From NCBI GenBank assembly GCA_016872285.1, contig VGZZ01000003.1, positions 1 to 64,000 on the forward strand: a stretch of 64,000 nucleotides of DNA, written 5' to 3'. Shown here in pieces: positions 53,441 to 60,925 of this stretch; position 1 is the first letter of the stretch, and each line of letters begins with the position of its first letter. Both the position numbers and the translations under genes were made by a program. The notes under the pieces were generated by a model. The model was given only the letters and a program-made list of their open reading frames with translations. It had not been told where the DNA came from and ran no database searches. The stretch comes from SAR202 cluster bacterium. GTDB lineage: Bacteria; Chloroflexota; Dehalococcoidia; Lucifugimonadales; GCA-2712585.

Positions 53441-53839
53441 ATGACCACTCCCTTCAGCGACGCCAAAGCCGTCCTCGAAGCCAACCAGGCCTTCTATAAA
53501 GCCTTCGAAAGCCTGGACATCCAGCGCATGGAGGGCGTATGGCTCCATAGCGATGAAATTCGGTGTGTCCATCCTGGCTGGGCGCTGCTGTCGGGTTGGG
53601 ACGAGGTTATGCAAAGCTGGGCCCGCATTTTCGAGAACAGCGCCTTGATGCAGTTACGCATCTCTGACGCCGACGTGCAGGTCTCCGCCGATCTGGCCTG
53701 GGTAGTCTGTACAGAGAACATCACCAGCGTCGTTGGCAGCAACGTATCCCAGTTCCAGGTCCAGGCCACCAACGTTTTCGCCCGCCGCAAGGGCCAATGG
53801 CGCATAATGCACCACCACGGCTCGCCGATCGGGGGTTGA
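53441..53839 (+). CDS. NTF2-like/SnoaL-like protein
   Basis: A 132-residue NTF2-fold protein of the calcium/calmodulin-dependent kinase-associated or SnoaL-like group (ANQAFYKAFESLDIQRMEGVWLHSDEIRCVHPGWALLSGWDEVMQSWARIF ... VQATNVFARRKGQWRIMHHHGSPI). Small ligand-binding or catalytic domain; function not assignable. ATG 53441 is preferred over 53372: a TTGCCG/TATACT promoter (16-base spacing, -10 at 53407-53412) lies in the extension. Confidence 0.85.
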   Translation: MTTPFSDAKAVLEANQAFYKAFESLDIQRMEGVWLHSDEIRCVHPGWALLSGWDEVMQSWARIFENSALMQLRISDADVQVSADLAWVVCTENITSVVGSNVSQFQVQATNVFARRKGQWRIMHHHGSPIGG

Positions 53840-53880
53840 CGCGGCCCTTAAACAGTGCAGGCGGGCTAGTTTACCTCGCC

Positions 53881-54177
53881 CTAGTAGCCTTTGTCATAGA
53901 TATGTAGGCCTATGATCACAACCACAGCCATGATAATGAGAAATATTTCCATCAACCAAAAGTCGCCGAAGCTCCAATTCGCGAGGGTTAATACTGCATT
54001 TATAGCGGTGAGGAAAGCTAGTAAAAATAAAAACTCAATTGTGATAACCCGTAGCCCGGATAGCCTCTTTTCTGGCCAAAAACGATCCACCACTGCCCAA
54101 AATCGATTCAACAGCCATTCCAATATACGCCAAGTCATCGTTTTGGCACTTTGTATATTGGGCAGGGATTGTAGCAC
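53881..54177 (-). CDS. Small membrane protein, function unknown
   Basis: A 98-residue protein with two predicted membrane segments (ITIEFLFLLAFLTAINAVLTLA and FWLMEIFLIIMAVVVIIGLHI). Somewhat like the phosphate-starvation PsiE family in size and layout, but I would not name it. GTG 54177 has AGAGG upstream; it follows the GDT1-type gene by 8 bases. Confidence 0.65.
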   Translation of the reverse strand: MLQSLPNIQSAKTMTWRILEWLLNRFWAVVDRFWPEKRLSGLRVITIEFLFLLAFLTAINAVLTLANWSFGDFWLMEIFLIIMAVVVIIGLHIYDKGY

Positions 54178-54185
54178 CAGAACCT

Positions 54186-54458
54186 CTAAAACTTCCCAAA
54201 CAGCATCAGCACCCCTATCCCAATAAACGCCACCGCCGCCGCCTTAGACACCCACTCGATGGGTACGAATCGAGTAACCACTCCTCCTAACACCACACCC
54301 AGCAGCGTCACCATCGCCAGCGCCAGCGCCGCCCCTATGAATATGGTTATCGGTTTGTTGGAGTTAGCCGTCAGGGTTATCACCGCCAACTGGGTCTTGT
54401 CCCCCAGTTCGGCGACGAATAGCAGTCCGAAGGTGCTCGCCAGCAGTTTCCACTCCAT
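54186..54458 (-). CDS. TMEM165/GDT1 (UPF0016) family membrane protein, single-repeat
   Basis: A 90-residue membrane protein with the ELGDKTQ signature (ExGDKT) at about residues 17-23, plus two or three hydrophobic spans. UPF0016 members carry Ca2+/Mn2+ and often act as two half-size subunits; a second half-gene is not adjacent, so a homodimer is probable. Manganese export is known for several members. Confidence 0.87.
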   Translation of the reverse strand: MEWKLLASTFGLLFVAELGDKTQLAVITLTANSNKPITIFIGAALALAMVTLLGVVLGGVVTRFVPIEWVSKAAAVAFIGIGVLMLFGKF

Positions 54459-54487
54459 ACTTCGCCTCGAAAGTAAATAATTGTGGC

Positions 54488-54781
54488 TTAGTTTCCAGTC
54501 CTAGCCGCCGTCATGAGCCGGACCTCCGCCTGCCCCTGAGACAACCCCTCGACACGCAGCGTCTTCTCTCGCGACCCCTCGCCCCCTATCAGCGACACCT
54601 TCGACCGCCGCACCCCCAATAGCTGCGCCATCATCTCCACCACCGCCTCGTTGGCCCTGCCCTCCAGCGGCGGCTCCGAGACCTTGAGCCTCAGCACTCC
54701 TGCCTCGTAACCCACCACTCCCGGCTTCTTGGCCCCGGGCTGCACCCGCACTCGGACGACGGAGTAGGGTGTCGCCGTCAC
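54488..54781 (-). CDS. DUF167 family protein (YggU-like)
   Basis: A 97-residue protein of the DUF167/YggU family: RVRVQPGAKKPGVVGYEAGVLRLKVSEPPLEGRANEAVVEMMAQLLGVRRSKVSLIGGEGSREKTLRVEGL. Function unknown. Start placed at GTG 54781, overlapping the upstream oxidoreductase stop as GTGA; the frame runs on to 54841 inside that gene. Confidence 0.87.
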   Translation of the reverse strand: MTATPYSVVRVRVQPGAKKPGVVGYEAGVLRLKVSEPPLEGRANEAVVEMMAQLLGVRRSKVSLIGGEGSREKTLRVEGLSQGQAEVRLMTAARTGN

Positions 54782-55941
54782 GCCAGGACGCTGTATCGGT
54801 ATCGAGAGCGCATCAGGTCGCCTTCTTTGAATCGGTTCCATCGCAGAGGCCGCAGGTCGAAGGTTGTAGCCCTGCCATTAGTCATAAGCTCTGCCATAGA
54901 CATCCCAACCATGGGCGACAGCTTGAACCCGTGGCCGCTGAACCCCGCCGCCATATACAGCCCATCGACGCCCGGCGCCGAGTCCATCACCGGGTGCCAG
55001 TCCGGCGTCACGTCGAACAGCCCCGACCAGCCCCCTCGAAAATACCCCTCGGCCATGGCCGGCATTCGACGCACCAGTTTGGTTATCGCCTCCTCCACCG
55101 TGGCCTGGTCAACGCCTTGCTCGTAGTGGTTAACCTCCGCCTCCCCCTCGCCGATGCCGATAAGGGTCAAGTCCTCAGCGTCGGGACGAAAGGAGAACTC
55201 CTGAGCGATGTCACCGACGGTGGGGTGCTGCGGCAGAAGCCCCTGGGGTCGCCGCACCATGACCACCTGGTGTCGAGTAGTAGTGATGGGCAGTTCCAGG
55301 CCCAGCGGCTGCAGCAGTCGAGGCGTCCACGGCCCCGCCGCTACCAGCACCCGCGGCGTCGATATAAAGCCTTTAGGCGTCTCGACACCCGTGACCTTGC
55401 CGCCAGCGGTGATGACGCTGGTCGCGCCCGCCCGCATATATACCTCGGCGCCCATCTCGCGAGCGCGGTGGGCGAAGCCTGTCGCGGTCAGATACGGGTC
55501 CGCGTAACCCGATTGCGGCTCGTAGGCGATGGCGCCGGCGTCGGAGACCTCCAGCATTGGCGCCAGGTCCTTCACTTCATGATGGGATACCAGCCGCGTG
55601 TCGATACCCAGGTCCTGCTGCATCGCCACGTTCTGCTTAAGAGGCGTCACGTCCTCCGGCTTCACGATGGCGAAATAGCCCGTCCGCACATAGCCCGCGG
55701 ACTGTCCAACAATTTCTTGAAAATTCTGAAAGACATCCAGGCTCTTCCACGCCATGCCGGCGGTGATAGGGTTGGAGTAGTGCATCCGCAGGATGGCCTG
55801 GGAGCGGCCGCTGCCTCCAGACGCTAGCACGTCCTGCTCCAGCAACGCCACGTCTCGCATGCCCAGGGTGGCCAGGTAATACAGAGCGCTGCACCCGGTC
55901 ACACCCCCGCCGATAATTACAGCTTCCGCGGTCTTACGCAT
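54778..55941 (-). CDS. FAD-dependent oxidoreductase (sarcosine oxidase beta-like)
   Basis: A 387-residue DAO-family flavoprotein. FAD motif VIIGGGVTGCSALYYLATLG, ASGGSGRSQAILRMHYSNP, VLVAAGPWTPRL, GWSGLFDVTPDWHPVMDSAPGVDGLYMAAGFSGHGFKLSPMVG. The last motif is typical of sarcosine/dimethylglycine oxidases. Possibly demethylates glycine derivatives; no tetrahydrofolate domain or alpha subunit is present. Confidence 0.9.
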   Translation of the reverse strand: MRKTAEAVIIGGGVTGCSALYYLATLGMRDVALLEQDVLASGGSGRSQAILRMHYSNPITAGMAWKSLDVFQNFQEIVGQSAGYVRTGYFAIVKPEDVTPLKQNVAMQQDLGIDTRLVSHHEVKDLAPMLEVSDAGAIAYEPQSGYADPYLTATGFAHRAREMGAEVYMRAGATSVITAGGKVTGVETPKGFISTPRVLVAAGPWTPRLLQPLGLELPITTTRHQVVMVRRPQGLLPQHPTVGDIAQEFSFRPDAEDLTLIGIGEGEAEVNHYEQGVDQATVEEAITKLVRRMPAMAEGYFRGGWSGLFDVTPDWHPVMDSAPGVDGLYMAAGFSGHGFKLSPMVGMSMAELMTNGRATTFDLRPLRWNRFKEGDLMRSRYRYSVLA

Positions 55942-56070
55942 TTCAACCGCCGTCGAGTGATGGCCCCATTATAGTCGGCGGGCGAAGGGGTACAACTGCC
56001 TGGTTGACCCGCCTCCATCCCATCGCTAATATCTTCTTCGTTCACACTATACCCCCGCGAGGAGGACTCC

Positions 56071-57186
56071 ATGGCTACCCAGGCGCCCGCCGCTCACAAG
56101 CTCGACCCCAAGAAGCTGGACAAGGTCAAGACCCTTTTCCAGAAGCAGCTAGACCAGGGCCTTCACCCCGGCGCGGCCATGGCCGTCTATCACAACGGCA
56201 AGCCCGTCCTCGACCTCTACGGCGGCGTCGCCAACAAGGAGTCGAAGCAGCCCGTCACCAAGGACACCCTCTTCGTCACCTATTCCTGCTCCAAAGCCCT
56301 GGCCGCCTTCTGCTGGCTGGTCATGTGGGAGCGAGGCCAGATCGAGCTGAACCGTCCCATCGCCGAGGTATGGCCGGAGTTCGGCAAGAACGGCAAGGAG
56401 AAGATTACCTATCGACAGGTCCTCACCCACACCGGCGGCTTTCCCGACACCCCCACCGAACTGACCTACGACAAGATGGTCAAGTGGGACGCCGCCGTCA
56501 AAGCCATGGAGAACGCCAAGCCCAAGTACCAGCCCGGTCAGGTCATCGCGTACCACTCCATAAACTTCGGCTTCGTGATCGGTGAAATTATCCGCCGCGT
56601 CGATGGCCGCACCATCAGCCAGTTCCTGAAGGACGAAGTCACCGGCCCCCTGGGCATCAAAGACATCCATATCGGCCTGCCGGCCAAGGACGAGAAGCGC
56701 GTCGCCAAAGCCTACTCCATGCCCGGCTTCGAGCGCCCCGAGGCCGTGGACTTCTACAACACCCCCGCCTGCCACCAGGCCGCCATCCCCGCCGCCAACG
56801 GCATCGCCACCGCGCGGGACCTGGGCCGCTTCTACGGTATGCTCTCCATGGGCGGCACCCTGGACGGGGCGGATATCATTCGATCCGGCGCCATCAAGGG
56901 CGCGATTATGAAGCAGGTGGAAGGCACCGACATCAACGACCAGCGGCGGCAGGTCAAGCTGGGCCTGGGCTTCGCCCTCGACGCAGCGCCCATGGGGAAA
57001 CCCGCCAACGCCGGCAAGAACCGGCCCGCCGTCTTTGGACACGGCGGCATGGGCAGCTGCATCGCCTTCGCCGACCTTGAAACGCGGCTGGCTGTGGCCA
57101 TTCTCACCAGCGGCATCCAGCCCGAGCCCAAGAACACCCAACGCCTCTCCGCTCTGTCCCAGGCTGTCTGGGACGCGCTGGGGTAG
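56071..57186 (+). CDS. Serine hydrolase, beta-lactamase class C/esterase family
   Basis: A 371-residue hydrolase of the beta-lactamase family (PF00144). The SxxK motif is in TYSCSKALAAFCW (about residue 69), the YxN motif in YHSINFG (about 165), and a late HGG motif in FGHGGMGSCIAFAD (about 324). No signal peptide, so a cytosolic esterase/lipase is more likely than antibiotic resistance. GAGGAGG upstream of ATG 56071. Confidence 0.92.
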   Translation: MATQAPAAHKLDPKKLDKVKTLFQKQLDQGLHPGAAMAVYHNGKPVLDLYGGVANKESKQPVTKDTLFVTYSCSKALAAFCWLVMWERGQIELNRPIAEVWPEFGKNGKEKITYRQVLTHTGGFPDTPTELTYDKMVKWDAAVKAMENAKPKYQPGQVIAYHSINFGFVIGEIIRRVDGRTISQFLKDEVTGPLGIKDIHIGLPAKDEKRVAKAYSMPGFERPEAVDFYNTPACHQAAIPAANGIATARDLGRFYGMLSMGGTLDGADIIRSGAIKGAIMKQVEGTDINDQRRQVKLGLGFALDAAPMGKPANAGKNRPAVFGHGGMGSCIAFADLETRLAVAILTSGIQPEPKNTQRLSALSQAVWDALG

Positions 57187-57187
57187 G

Positions 57188-57958
57188 CTACACCTGCCTC
57201 CCGCCCGCCATCGAGCCGCCGTCGGCCAGGATAGTCTCGCCGCTGATAAAGGACGAAGCGTCGGAGGCCAGGAAAAGTATAACTTCCGCCATCTCTTCCG
57301 GCTGGCCGATGCGCCCCATGGGGTGATTGGCCGCGCCGCGAGCCAACGCCTCGGCGCTCTGGCTGCTGCCCCGGGCCTGGGGCGTGTCGATTAACCCCGG
57401 CGCGACGGCGTTGACGCGAATCCCCCTGGGTGTGCACTGGCTGGCGGCCACCTTGGTCAGGTGCATCACTGCCGCCTTGCTTATCGAGTAGGCGATGGAC
57501 CGAGTCTGGCCCTGGTAACCTGTAATCGACGCGATGTTCACAATCGACCCGCTGCCCTGCTTCAGCATCTGCCGCACTGTGGACTGGGTGCAGAAAAACA
57601 ACCCCTTGAGGTTGGTGTCCATGATCTGGTCCCAGTCTCGCTCGTCCACGTCCTCTATCTCGGGCGTCAGCACCAGCACGCCCGCCGCATTGACCAGCGC
57701 ATCGATCCGACCAAACTTCTTGACTGTCGCCGACACCATGGCGCTGATTTGGTCGAGTTTGGACACGTCCGCCGCCACGCCATAGACGCTGCGGCTGATT
57801 TTTCGGCCTTCCGCCACGGTCTCGTCGATGCCTCGACGGTTGCGGTCAGCCACCATTACCTTGGCGCCCTCGCGCAAAAATAGCATGACCGTGGCTTTGC
57901 CGATACCCGAGGCCCCGCCGGTGATAAGGGCTACCTTGCCTTTAAGCCTGTCGCCCAT
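57188..57958 (-). CDS. SDR family NAD(P)-dependent oxidoreductase
   Basis: A 256-residue classical short-chain dehydrogenase: TGGASGIGKATVMLF (cofactor), NAAGVL in place of NNAG, catalytic Ser in NIASITGYQGQ, YSISK with catalytic Tyr and Lys, APGLIDTPQARGSSQSAEAL. Shares the PQARGS(S/T)QSAEA pattern with the other SDR at 58240, so they are recent paralogues. Confidence 0.93.
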   Translation of the reverse strand: MGDRLKGKVALITGGASGIGKATVMLFLREGAKVMVADRNRRGIDETVAEGRKISRSVYGVAADVSKLDQISAMVSATVKKFGRIDALVNAAGVLVLTPEIEDVDERDWDQIMDTNLKGLFFCTQSTVRQMLKQGSGSIVNIASITGYQGQTRSIAYSISKAAVMHLTKVAASQCTPRGIRVNAVAPGLIDTPQARGSSQSAEALARGAANHPMGRIGQPEEMAEVILFLASDASSFISGETILADGGSMAGGRQV

Positions 57959-57987
57959 GCCCGCCCCCTTTCTCGCTGGCGCGGGAA

Positions 57988-58224
57988 TTAACCTATCGCC
58001 TTCTTGATAATGCCCTCGAACCGCTTCTTCTCCTTAGCGTAATTCTTCGGCTCCACAGGCACCGGCAGTTTTTCCAATTCGGACGCCAGCACGCCCTTCA
58101 TGACCTTGGACTCCTTAGCGTTCAGCTTCCACATGGCCGACACGTCCTCAGGGCTCCACATGGCCGTCTGTCGGAAGCCATAGTCCTCGATGGCCTTGTT
58201 CGCTATCTCGGTTAGTTTGTTCAT
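57988..58224 (-). CDS. Small hypothetical protein between two SDR genes
   Basis: A 78-residue helical, charged protein (MWSPEDVSAMWKLNAKESKVMKGVLASELEKLPVPVEPKNYAKEKKRFEGIIKKAIG). Not recognised. Fifteen bases after the first SDR stop and about 30 before the second SDR start, so it is part of one operon. Confidence 0.65.
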   Translation of the reverse strand: MNKLTEIANKAIEDYGFRQTAMWSPEDVSAMWKLNAKESKVMKGVLASELEKLPVPVEPKNYAKEKKRFEGIIKKAIG

Positions 58225-58239
58225 TTTAGTTCTCCCTTA

Positions 58240-59010
58240 TTACCTGCGGCCATAGCCGGCCCGCGCGCCGCCGTCCGCTATGTAGGTTGTGCCCGCTACG
58301 TAGGAAGCCTCGTCGGAGGCCAGGAACAGGATAACGTTGGCAATCTCTTCCGGCTGGCCGATGCGATGCATAGGGTGCCAGTTCTTCACGTTTCCAATTG
58401 CCTCGGCGCTCTGGGTGCTGCCCCGCGCCTGGGGCGTGTCCACCGACCCGGGCACTACGCAGTTGATTCGAATACCCTTGGAGGTGTACTGGCCCGCCGC
58501 CACGGAGGTTATGTGAATCACGCCCACCTTGCTAATGTTATACGGCAACGAGCGCGTCCACGCGTCCAACCCTGCTGAAGACGATATGTTGACTATGGCC
58601 CCGCCGCCGTTCTTTATCATCTCCGGTATGGCCGCCTTCATGCACAGGAAGACGCCCTTCAAGTTGATGTCGATGATTAAGTCCCAGTCCCGCTCCTCGA
58701 TCTCCGCCAAGGGAGGGCACAACTGGAGGACCGCCGCCAGGTTCACCTGCACGTCGATCTTGCCGTACTTCTTTACCGTGGCGTCTACCATTTCCTTTAC
58801 CTGGTCCCACTTAGACACGTCGACAACCACGGTGTCTACGGTTTTGGAATACTTCCCCGCCAGCTTGGCCGTCTCCTCCATCCCCGCGCGGTTGCGGTCG
58901 GCGATCATGACCTTGGCCCCTTCTTTGGCAAACAGCACCGACGTAGCCCTGCCCATGCCCGTCGCGCCGCCCACCACCAGGGCCACCTTACCCTTCAGCC
59001 TGTCACCCAT
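58240..59010 (-). CDS. SDR family NAD(P)-dependent oxidoreductase
   Basis: A 256-residue short-chain dehydrogenase: VGGATGMGRATSVLF (with VGG in place of TGG), NLAAVLQL in place of NNAG, catalytic Ser region NISSSAGLDAW, YNISK, VPGSVDTPQARGSTQSAEAIG. It is the first gene of the three-gene unit. Confidence 0.93.
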   Translation of the reverse strand: MGDRLKGKVALVVGGATGMGRATSVLFAKEGAKVMIADRNRAGMEETAKLAGKYSKTVDTVVVDVSKWDQVKEMVDATVKKYGKIDVQVNLAAVLQLCPPLAEIEERDWDLIIDINLKGVFLCMKAAIPEMIKNGGGAIVNISSSAGLDAWTRSLPYNISKVGVIHITSVAAGQYTSKGIRINCVVPGSVDTPQARGSTQSAEAIGNVKNWHPMHRIGQPEEIANVILFLASDEASYVAGTTYIADGGARAGYGRR

Positions 59011-59108
59011 AGCTGGACTCCTTTCATTGAACCCTCGAAGATTTTCAGTAAAGCGGCGCCATTATAGGGGCCGCCTTCTGAAGCCCGCAACCTGGGGCAC
59101 CGAAGGGC

Positions 59109-59137
59109 TTGACACGCCAGCCTTATTGCATTTCAAT
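59109..59137 (+). promoter_or_regulatory. Promoter of leader peptide A/cysH
   Basis: TTGACA (59109-59114) and TTCAAT (59132-59137) separated by 17 bases, about 13 bases ahead of ATG 59150. The -35 is a perfect match; the -10 matches at four of six. Confidence 0.5.
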
Positions 59138-59149
59138 AGTCGGAACGCT

Positions 59150-59197
59150 ATGCGACTTGACGACGACCTCTTTCATTTGTGTATAAGCCCCACATAA
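59150..59197 (+). CDS. Leader peptide A upstream of cysH (putative cysteine attenuator)
   Basis: A 15-codon frame encoding MRLDDDLFHLCISPT, in the 331-base gap before cysH. The transcript is nearly leaderless. It shares DDLFHLC with the peptide at 63699-63749. After its stop comes a hairpin-terminator (59231-59261) and then cysH at 59342. Its DNA block 59162-59183 matches 63717-63738 at 19 of 22 positions, including several changes that keep the amino acid. Confidence 0.7.
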   Translation: MRLDDDLFHLCISPT

Positions 59198-59230
59198 GGG
59201 CCGTTTTGCTTTAACCAGCGTTTCGGACGC

Positions 59231-59261
59231 GCCCGCTCACTTTGTGTTGAGCGGGCTTTTT
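59231..59261 (+). terminator. Attenuator terminator before cysH
   Basis: GCCCGCTCA (59231-59239) and TGAGCGGGC (59248-59256), a perfect 9-base stem, followed by TTTTT. It lies between leader peptide A and cysH, so it probably controls readthrough. A second block, TTTCGGACGC (59221-59230), immediately before it is nearly identical to that at 63768-63777. Confidence 0.8.
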
Positions 59262-59341
59262 GTTTCCAGGGCAGCTTTTGCGTTGCGCCCTTTAAGTCGT
59301 GTCCCTTTGCCTTTATTAATTCCCAACAAGGAGTTTGTCTC

Positions 59342-60058
59342 ATGCAGACCGATTTGACCCCCGAACAGATCCATGAACTAGTCGACGGCCTCCACTTCGC
59401 TCAAAAAGTGGACCGCTCCCTAAACCTCATCGCCGAGACCTATGAAAAGTACGGCGACCGCATGGTGGTAGCCAACAGCCTGGGCAAAGACTCCCTGGTC
59501 GTCTGGCACCTGGCCAAGCGCGTCAGCCCCAAAATTGGCGGCTTTGTTGTCACCACCCGATATAAACCCAAAGAGACCGTACAGTTCATGAACGACCTGG
59601 TGGCGCAGCATCCCGAGGTGCGGGTCTTTAAAAACGACACCCCTCAGCCCGACCGCCTCTACGCCTCCGACCCCGACCAGTGCTGCTACAACCTCAAGGT
59701 CCTGCCTACTCGCTGGGCCATTGAGCAGATGAACGTCGAATGCTGGGTTACCGGCCTGCGCTGCACCGAGGGCCGCACCCGCACCAACTTCCGCGAGATC
59801 GAAGAGCTAGACCCGGGCCTGGTCAAGCTCAACCCCATTCTTCTGTGGCATGAGCGCGAGGTGTGGCAGTACCTGGCGCTGCACCAGGTGAAGGTAAACC
59901 CGCTGTATGAGCTGGGCTATCGCTCGCTAGGCTGCGCCCCCTGCACCTCCATAGCCACCGGCCCCAACGAGCGCGCCGGTCGATGGATCGGCACCAGCAA
60001 GTGCGGCGGCGAGTGCGGCATCCATACCAAGCCGCTAAAGGTGGCGGCCAAGGCTTAA
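59342..60058 (+). CDS. cysH: Assimilatory APS reductase (iron-sulfur type CysH)
   Basis: Reduces adenylyl sulfate to sulfite for cysteine synthesis. The 238-residue protein has a PP-loop-like NSLGKDSLVV (about residues 45-54). It has the [4Fe-4S] cluster cysteines typical of plant/bacterial APS reductases: Cys114-Cys115 (DQCCYN) and Cys198/Cys201 (LGCAPCTS). The catalytic cysteine is in the C-terminal CGGECGIHT (Cys225). E. coli-type PAPS reductases lack the two cysteine pairs, so APS is the likely substrate. A good SD AAGGAG and a preceding leader-peptide attenuator support regulation by sulfur status. Confidence 0.94.
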   Translation: MQTDLTPEQIHELVDGLHFAQKVDRSLNLIAETYEKYGDRMVVANSLGKDSLVVWHLAKRVSPKIGGFVVTTRYKPKETVQFMNDLVAQHPEVRVFKNDTPQPDRLYASDPDQCCYNLKVLPTRWAIEQMNVECWVTGLRCTEGRTRTNFREIEELDPGLVKLNPILLWHEREVWQYLALHQVKVNPLYELGYRSLGCAPCTSIATGPNERAGRWIGTSKCGGECGIHTKPLKVAAKA

Positions 60059-60075
60059 CTTCCACAGCTAGTCAT

Positions 60076-60107
60076 ATAGGGCGTCCCGCCGCGGCGGGAC
60101 GCCCTAT
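60076..60107. terminator. 32-base perfect palindrome after cysH
   Basis: A perfect palindrome with 16-base arms (ATAGGGCGTCCCGCCG and complement). It is GC-rich and lies 18 bases after the cysH stop. There is no U-run on the plus strand, so it may be a rho-dependent or weak terminator, or an mRNA-stabilising hairpin. The CGCCGCGGCGGG motif recurs at 60116-60128. Confidence 0.5.
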
Positions 60108-60142
60108 TGCGTTGCCGCCGCGGCGGGTATATCTTCCAGCCC

Positions 60143-60634
60143 ATGCCATCGGAACGCGACCTTCAAGACGCCGCCCAGCGTGTGGCCCGCCTGCTGACCC
60201 AGCAAGGCCTGACCATCGCCGTCGCCGAGGCTACGGGCTGCGGCCTCACGGGCTACCTGCTCACCAGCGTCCCGGGCAGCTCAAAATTCTTCCTTGGAGG
60301 CATCGCGCCATATTCTCGGCAGGCCAAGTTAAATGTCCTCAAGATGGACGCCGCTGCCCTGGACGAACATGGCTCCGTCAGTCGAGAATCGGCGCTGGAT
60401 ATGGCGCGGCGGGTGCGTGAAGTCTTTGGCACTGACATCGGCCTGGCGGAAACGGGCGTCGCAGGCCCTGGCGGCGGCACGGCGCAGAAGCCCGTGGGCC
60501 TCTGCTTTGTCGCCCTTTCTTCGAAAGATAGCAAAGACGACTGTCAGGCGCACAACTTTACTGGTGACCGGGGAGCGGTGCGACAGCAAACAGCACTGAC
60601 AGCCCTAAAGATGACGGAAAGTTTTATCAATTGA
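60143..60634 (+). CDS. CinA/PncC-family protein lacking the usual catalytic serine
   Basis: A 163-residue protein like the C-terminal amidohydrolase domain of CinA (nicotinamide mononucleotide deamidase, PncC). Family patterns LTSVPGSSKFFLGGIAPYSRQAKLNVLKM, DEHGSVSRESALDMARRVREVFGTDIGLAETGVAGPGGGTAQKPVGLCFVAL are good. At the usual AESCTGG site it reads AEATGCG, so the catalytic serine is Ala. Either function changed or it is inactive. ATG 60143 is chosen over 60107 (inside palindrome). Confidence 0.8.
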   Translation: MPSERDLQDAAQRVARLLTQQGLTIAVAEATGCGLTGYLLTSVPGSSKFFLGGIAPYSRQAKLNVLKMDAAALDEHGSVSRESALDMARRVREVFGTDIGLAETGVAGPGGGTAQKPVGLCFVALSSKDSKDDCQAHNFTGDRGAVRQQTALTALKMTESFIN

Positions 60635-60719
60635 AGAAATGTTAACAGCTACTATCCAGTTGCAACCAAACCTTTACCTGCTTCGTAGTAAGGGTGTAGA
60701 ATCGGGTCATAGGGGTACA

Positions 60720-60890
60720 ATGGACGCCTTTCAAAGCATCGGATGGATCCTCCTATACGTCTTCGTGATAGCATTGGTGCCCAGCGTTGTAGTGCTGTTG
60801 GCCACTTTTCTAACGGGCCTCGGCTTTTTCATACGCGACCTTAAGTATGACATCAGCAAGAAGCTCAAAAAGAAGGCCGCGGAGCCTTAG
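60720..60890 (+). CDS. Small single-span membrane protein
   Basis: A 56-residue protein with one strongly hydrophobic segment (WILLYVFVIALVPSVVVLLATFLTGLGFFI) and a basic tail (KKLKKKAAEP). Not recognised. A TTACCT/TAGAAT promoter with 17-base spacing lies upstream (-10 at about 60697-60702), and AGGGG precedes ATG 60720. The frame is open to 60639. Confidence 0.55.
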   Translation: MDAFQSIGWILLYVFVIALVPSVVVLLATFLTGLGFFIRDLKYDISKKLKKKAAEP

Positions 60891-60925
60891 GGCGGTTAAG
60901 ACCAATTTTGTCAGGAGATATGACT

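Noticed and set aside
56071-57186. Antibiotic-resistance beta-lactamase
   Set aside because: No signal peptide, and the family is mostly esterases; nothing points to resistance.
59150-59261. Riboswitch or small RNA as the sole explanation for the conserved block upstream of cysH
   Set aside because: The block is in frame with ATG and stop in both copies, and all differences keep the amino acid, so a leader peptide explains it better. An RNA element in addition is not excluded.
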